Below are positions 59,183-64,000 of a stretch of 64,000 nucleotides of DNA, in pieces; the stretch's first letter is position 1; each line of letters opens with the position of its first letter. The DNA is taken from the NCBI GenBank assembly GCA_024138025.1, contig JAMXBD010000402.1:868001-932000 (forward strand), written 5' to 3'. The position numbers and the translations under genes were made by a program. A model generated the notes under the pieces. That model saw only the letters and a program-made list of their open reading frames with translations. It was not told where the DNA came from and searched no databases. This DNA comes from Combretum micranthum (Eukaryota > Streptophyta > Magnoliopsida > Myrtales > Combretaceae).

Positions 59183-59757
59183 CTCGGGTCGTACTATGAT
59201 TGGATAGCTTAGTTTAATTGAGTGAAATGGGTATATAAGGATTTAGACGCGGAACTCCTACTCTGATACAATGTTATCTGATTTATACATTTAAACTTAT
59301 AAATTTAGTAAAAGCATTATATTTATTACTTGAGAATTATAAATATAAAAAGGATCATGCTGGCTGTTAAAATCAATTGACATGATTTACTAAGTGTATA
59401 GTCAAATGGTATGGATTATTTCCTATGCTGCTCTCATGGAAAAACTCAAATTTATTACTTGACACCTCTCATGTACTATGATTGGACATCTTAGTTTAAT
59501 TATGAAATGGGTATGTAAAAATTCAAACACTAAAGTCCTATTTTGATACAACATTAATTTTGGTATGATGACCTTCTGATTTATAAGTTTGAACTTTTAA
59601 ATATAGTAAAAGCCTTATGTTTATTACTAGAGAATTATAAATGTCAAAAGGATCATGCAGGCTGTTAAAATCACTCGACATAATTTACTAAGTGTACAGT
59701 TAAATGGTATGGATTATGTCTTATGCTGCTATCATGGCAAAACTCAAATATATACCT
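59183..59757. repeat. Tandem duplication of about 280 bp
   Basis: Two diverged direct copies lie at about 59191-59469 and 59472-59757. They share GTACTATGATTGGA, AATGGGTAT, ATTACTTGAGAATTATAAAT/ATTACTAGAGAATTATAAAT, AAAAGGATCATGC and AAATGGTATGGATTAT in the same order. The left copy is preceded by the insertion at 57534-59182. The open frame at 59655-59915 lies mainly in the second copy and is not considered a gene. Confidence 0.7.
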
Positions 59758-60136
59758 ATATCCAAGTAAATCTTTGGAAGTGTAAACTTGAAGGCAAAGA
59801 GATGAGTATTATTGGCATTCACATACCTATAGGAAGCATGGTCGAGAGGCTAGAATCCTTGCTGTTCCACGAAATGTGTTTGAAATATCGATACAGCTTT
59901 GAGATGAAATTATAGGCGCAGATTTTTGTTAGAACAAGGACAAGCACCAACTTGGAGAGAAAGGAAAATCAATGAATGGAAAAAAAAAACACTTCAATAG
60001 AAGGAAGAACCAAGTGGTAGTGTATCAGACAAAAAAAAAAAAAAAACAAAAGCAAAAGAGAGAGAATAATGAAAATATACAATTTAGATTTCAAGAGGGG
60101 ACTTTTTCTACTTTTGTAAAAGAGACATAATCAATA

Positions 60137-60330
60137 GCACTTGAAACAATTTGCTTTTGTCTGCTCTCCCTTTTGTTCTTCCTTTCATTTGCTTGTAGCA
60201 TAGTTAGGGATCTTTTTTTTTTTAATATTTTTCCCTCCTTTTCCTTTCTTTACCTTCACAAAAGCACTTGAAACAATGTGCTTTTGTCTATTCTTCCTTT
60301 TGTTCTTCCTTTCATTTGCTTGTATTCCAA
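60137..60330. repeat. Tandem duplication with 128-bp offset
   Basis: The segment AGCACTTGAAACAATTTGCT (60137) with following CTTTTGTTCTTCCTTTCATT is repeated at about 60265-60330 (AGCACTTGAAACAATGTGCT, CTTTTGTTCTTCCTTTCATT). A T-rich spacer lies between. Confidence 0.65.
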
Positions 60331-61523
60331 GACAAAATTAAAAGGAAGCATATGTTGTTACTTCATCAAGATTCAAGGACGATCAGTTTTGATGGAAATA
60401 TTGATAAAAAAAAAAAGTCATGGCAAAGAATCCTAATCCTCTTTCGTTTGTTTGTTAATTTTTCAGTCATGAGTTTTCTTTCTTTTTACTTTAATTTGAG
60501 ATATTGAAGGAATTTATAGCGGTCTTTATTTAGTGTTACTATATTATTTAGCTGAATATAGATGAAGCAAATTTTCTTTTCTTACCTTGTGTGCAATTTT
60601 CAAAATTAGTTAATTGTGTATTTACCATGCCGAGAACTTTAATTTTTTATGGTTGAACTTGGACAATTCTTGTGTGCAACTATCATAAGAGGAAATTCTA
60701 TATTCTCATATGTTATAATTGGATCAAACAAATAACACAAATAATGACAAAACAAATAACAAGAAAATAAAGAACACACAGGATTTTACTTGGAAACCTT
60801 TAAGAGAAAAATCACGGGCAGAGGAGAAAGCGAAATCCACTAGTGTTGAAGAAGGAATTATAAGAGGATGTATACAAAGTGATACCAAATCTCACATGAC
60901 TAGTTACCCCTAAGAAACAACAAAAGAACATATATAAATTGCATGGAGGCTAACTCAAGAGTTGGAATATGAAAAGTCATCAGTTTTCTTCATACGTCGG
61001 CTAGAGACCTACGCCTTATGTGTTCAATGCCGGCAGCGTACATGACAAAGGCCAGAGGCATAGAGCCGGCCTTGACAGTTCACAGAATGTAATTCTTTAA
61101 CATTGGCATCAAGGCTGATAGGGCACAAGGTTTACGCTGTTGGTGTAGTATGAAAAACTGGCGATGATGAGGCAGTATTGAACGACCATGATAAAGGCCG
61201 ACAATATAGAAATTGTGGACCACCTATGTACGTTCAAGAGTTGCCTGTGTACATAAAATTTAGGTCACATTATCAATACCATCATTAATTTTGACAGGAC
61301 CGATCCCGTTATTATCTAATAGCTCACATCATACCCAACTGTGATCGAGCTACTAAAATAGTTAATATTCCAAAAAACTATATTTATTTTATTAGTTAGA
61401 TGATTAACTCGATGGTCCCATCGACCAAACCATAAAATCTCCTTTTCAAAAGGGATTTGTTTTTACTTTAATAATTTAAAATGTTATAATCTTTTTAAAT
61501 GATTCATCATTTCATGGAAAATC
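60331..61523. other. Non-coding stretch with LTR-like segment
   Basis: The text around 60720-60905 (GATTTTACTTGGAAACC, AAATCCACTAGTGTTGAAGA) resembles the internal part of plant copia LTRs of the GATTTTACGTGG type. A GC-richer block at about 61000-61330 is unassigned. The open frame at 60719-60913 lies in this LTR-like text and is not called. Confidence 0.35.
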
Positions 61524-61798
61524 ATTTTAATGTTACGAATGATATCTGAACTTCGATAAAATATATAATTAGGTACCTAAACTTAATAAATTGATCAATT
61601 CAGTACATGAAAGAACTTTTTGTATACCCAATAGTACTTTCGTCAAACTCTTTTAGGTGTTAAATTGATCAATTTTAAAGATTTTTCAATACTAAATTAG
61701 TCAATTTAAAAATTAAGTATCAAATTGATCAATTTCAAAGTTTAGGTATCTAATTGCAAATTTTATCAAAGTGTAGCAACCATTTCTTACATTATCCC
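61524..61798. mobile_element. Foldback MITE related to the one at 3289
   Basis: The inverted right end reads GGGATAATGTAAGAAATGG, and both arms carry the theme ATAAAATnTnnAATTAGGTACC-TAAACTT seen in the 3289 MITE (ATATGTAATTAGATACTTAAAC). The centre is near the repeated words TTGATCAATTT. The left tip is degraded, so the target duplication cannot be read. Confidence 0.55.
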
Positions 61799-62015
61799 TT
61801 TATATATTTATATGATAATGTAACATATTATATCTTTCAGTGAAGAAATAGAGTTTACACTATAATTATAAGAGTTATGAAATACCATGGATTTTCAACA
61901 AGTCAAATTAAGAAAGTAAAATTAAATAACATGAAAATATGGGTAAATTTGAACCATAAATTATATTTGATCAGTTAATCACAAGTTAGATAATTTAGCT
62001 AAAGAAGTAAGTCTT

Positions 62016-62382
62016 GATGAAAAAAAGGATACCTAAACTTTCGTAAAATGTTCAACCAAGTACTTGAAGTTTCATTTTAAACAATTTGATATCTAAATAA
62101 AGTTTTCATGTACTTTTTGCACACCTGAATTTTTCTTTTTGACAATTTTGGTACATGAACAAAATTTTCATGGACTTTTTCATACTTGAAACTTTGGTTT
62201 TGACAATCAATAATGAAAAAAAGGTTTGTGAAAACTTTGTTTAGGTACTAGAATTGTTAAAACCAAATCAAATAGAAAAAATGCCTACGTAAACTTACTT
62301 TAGGTACCAAATTTTTCAAAACAAAATTTTAGGTACCTAATTGAACTTTTTGCAAAAGTTGAGGTACTATTTTTGATATTCC
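62016..62382. mobile_element. Foldback element
   Basis: Left arm (GGATACCTAAACTTTCGTAA ... GTACTTGAAGTTTCATTTTA) pairs with the inverted right arm (TAGTACCTCAACTTTTGCAA ... GTACCTAAAATTTTGTTTTG). Pairing continues to the middle with TTTTCATGTAC-type words. It is about 370 bp and has no open frame. Confidence 0.55.
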
Positions 62383-62529
62383 ATTAAATAAATATTAAAT
62401 TATAAAGTATAATTTAGCTTAGATAAATTAAAAGAATAAATCAAATTGTGTTGGTAAAAAATTAATGCATTGTTGTAATTAATGATAAAGTACACCTATA
62501 AATATCTAAGTAACTATGTAAATGTCATC

Positions 62530-63060
62530 ATCTCTAACAAATCTTAAGTACCTACCTGTTGACGATCTAATCCTGGCGTTGGCTTGTTTGAGATAAGCCC
62601 TTCATCTTACTAGGCTAGACCAAAATATGGCCTAGCGCCTTATTAATAGGCTTTTCTTCTCGCCAACCTGATTGCACTACCTAAACAACTGGATCTAAAC
62701 ACTTCCACTTAGATACATTGCGATTTGGTCAGGATCGATCTGCATGTCAAGATTGTGACACCACACAATCTCCACTTATCTACTATGAGCATAACTGCCA
62801 TGCCTTCCAAGAAGCCACTCACCCACTCGCCCATTCCCCACGACTGACATAGCTACTAGGTTAATCACCTATAAATATGATCAGACCACCACCAATCAAA
62901 GTAATATCACATAAACCATTTTCTTCAATCGAATCTATAGGCTTTTCATAACAAACACTAACTTAAGTATTAGAGTGGCTATACTGGGCCCATGCTTAGT
63001 GAGCAACTAATGGGTTCTTTGTTTTGTAGATCCTATAACGCTATGTTATGAGCCCATTAA
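62530..63060 (+). mobile_element. LTR-like fragment (solo LTR candidate)
   Basis: A GC-richer block without an open frame. It has a TATA-like CCTATAAATATGATC near 62869 and the downstream block ACTTAAGTATTAGAGTGGCT near 62963, shared with 17296 and 52611. This fits a U3-R-U5 order read on the plus strand. Ends and target duplication were not determined, and no retrotransposon coding sequence is adjacent. Confidence 0.45.
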
Positions 63061-64000
63061 CAACTGATCTAGCCTATGCTAGATTTGAGATTTATTTTAC
63101 TTCTACTTTATATTCTTTACTTTCCAAAAATAACTAAGGATAAATTTGACTTTGAAACTTAATTTAAAATTTGACTTGGTAAAGTGAATTAAATAATTTA
63201 AGTAAGTAGTGTGGTAAATTAGCATAAGAGAGTAATAGTTGAATTTAATTGGAAAGAAGATTAAACCAATTATAATCCATATCTAAAATAATCTATGTAT
63301 CCTTGATTTCCAAACAAATCAATTCTTATTCACAAAGCCTCATAAAATCATCATAGAATCACACAAGATCTCTCAAGGTCTTATACACAAGATATTATAA
63401 AACCAACACAATCTTTTCTCCCACCTATACAAATAAAATCCTCTTACTTGTACACACTACACCATCTAAGATCATCCCATCTCACACCAAAACATTTACT
63501 CTCTTCCTCATTTTCTTTTCAACACAAAAAAAAGAAAAAAGAAAAAAAAGAAAAAAAAAAAGTTAACCCCCCATATATCCATTCCCAATGCCAACTTCCA
63601 ACACAAAACATATAAATTCACATCTCCTTTTGAACTCCAAAAACTCATAAAAAATCAACTTCAATTTAAGCATCAACTTGGTAAAGTATTATTCAGCACT
63701 TATTCTAATTCCTATGTCAATACCTAATCTAAGCTCTAATTATATTCTAATTTGTTGGGTCAAATATGAAGTAAAGTGAAGTCACAAATTGGGGTTAAGG
63801 GTTAAAAGCTTCACCAAATTGCTTGTAGTAATAGCGTGGAATTTTTCAGCTAAATTTGTCAATTTCTTTACATCTTAGTAAGTTTTTTTTTAATTGATTT
63901 GATATTTACACTTGTTGATTAAATTTGATACTAATGTATGCTGGAATTAATATATTTTATTTTGATTTTATGAAATTTTGCAATTTTCTTCAATATACAT
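63061..64000. other. A/C-rich non-coding stretch at the window edge
   Basis: No gene is recognised. The A/C-rich text at 63300-63660 resembles in style the leader at 27540-28060 of the 5.5-kb element, so another such element may begin here and continue past the window. This is a composition-based impression only. Confidence 0.3.

Noticed and set aside
59655..59915. 86-codon open frame on the plus strand
   Set aside because: It lies mostly in one copy of a tandem repeat, and the sister copy does not keep the frame open.

Overview
The window is nuclear DNA of a dicot plant. It is AT-rich and full of poly(A) and (TA)n tracts. It carries TIR-NBS-LRR (TNL) disease-resistance sequences, a class absent from grasses, plus typical plant LTR retrotransposons, hAT elements and foldback elements. 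The TIR wording (start near SDEGV, then YEVFLSFRGPDTR and SKWCLKEL) reminds me of Myrtaceae such as Eucalyptus; that is an inference and was not tested. Only one gene looks intact: a 701-residue DUF4220/DUF594 membrane protein on the minus strand (55077-57182).

The main content is a decayed TNL cluster, all on the minus strand. TNL-A (about 12035-14001) is a TIR exon, a P-loop scrap and part of an LRR, with most of the NBS deleted. TNL-B (23566-40536) keeps the whole family layout. A TIR exon (40034-40536), an NBS exon (37095-38193), a linker exon (31118-31489) and a large LRR exon (30734-30990 continued in 23566-25231) all join at GT-AG sites in matching phase. TNL-B is broken by an in-frame TAG, by frameshifts in the LRR, and by a 5.5-kb LTR-type element (25232-30733) that sits inside the LRR exon with a perfect 5-bp target duplication. 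TNL-C (43543-44009) is a lone TIR exon with an internal deletion.

Between TNL-A and TNL-B lies an intron-containing fossil of the 26S proteasome lid subunit RPN12 (18820-20728, minus). No long open frame marks it; I found it by reading short conserved blocks with intron-like gaps.

The rest is transposon debris: a hAT transposase fossil (about 7930-9100), a Ty1/copia 3' end with LTR (14640-16582), a Ty3/gypsy gag-protease-start-of-RT fossil with LTR-like flank (49150-52690), other LTR-like pieces (16600-17400, 62530-63060), a hAT-type non-autonomous element with 8-bp target duplication (41566-42299), an element whose empty site is preserved in a neighbouring tandem copy (57534-59182), and at least seven palindromic foldback elements. 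Two larger tandem duplications are visible (918-3030 and about 59183-59757). I saw no CRISPR array, rRNA or convincing tRNA gene. Exon coordinates were worked out by eye; those of TNL-B agree between reading frame and splice signals, while transposon and fossil edges may be off by a few to tens of bases.
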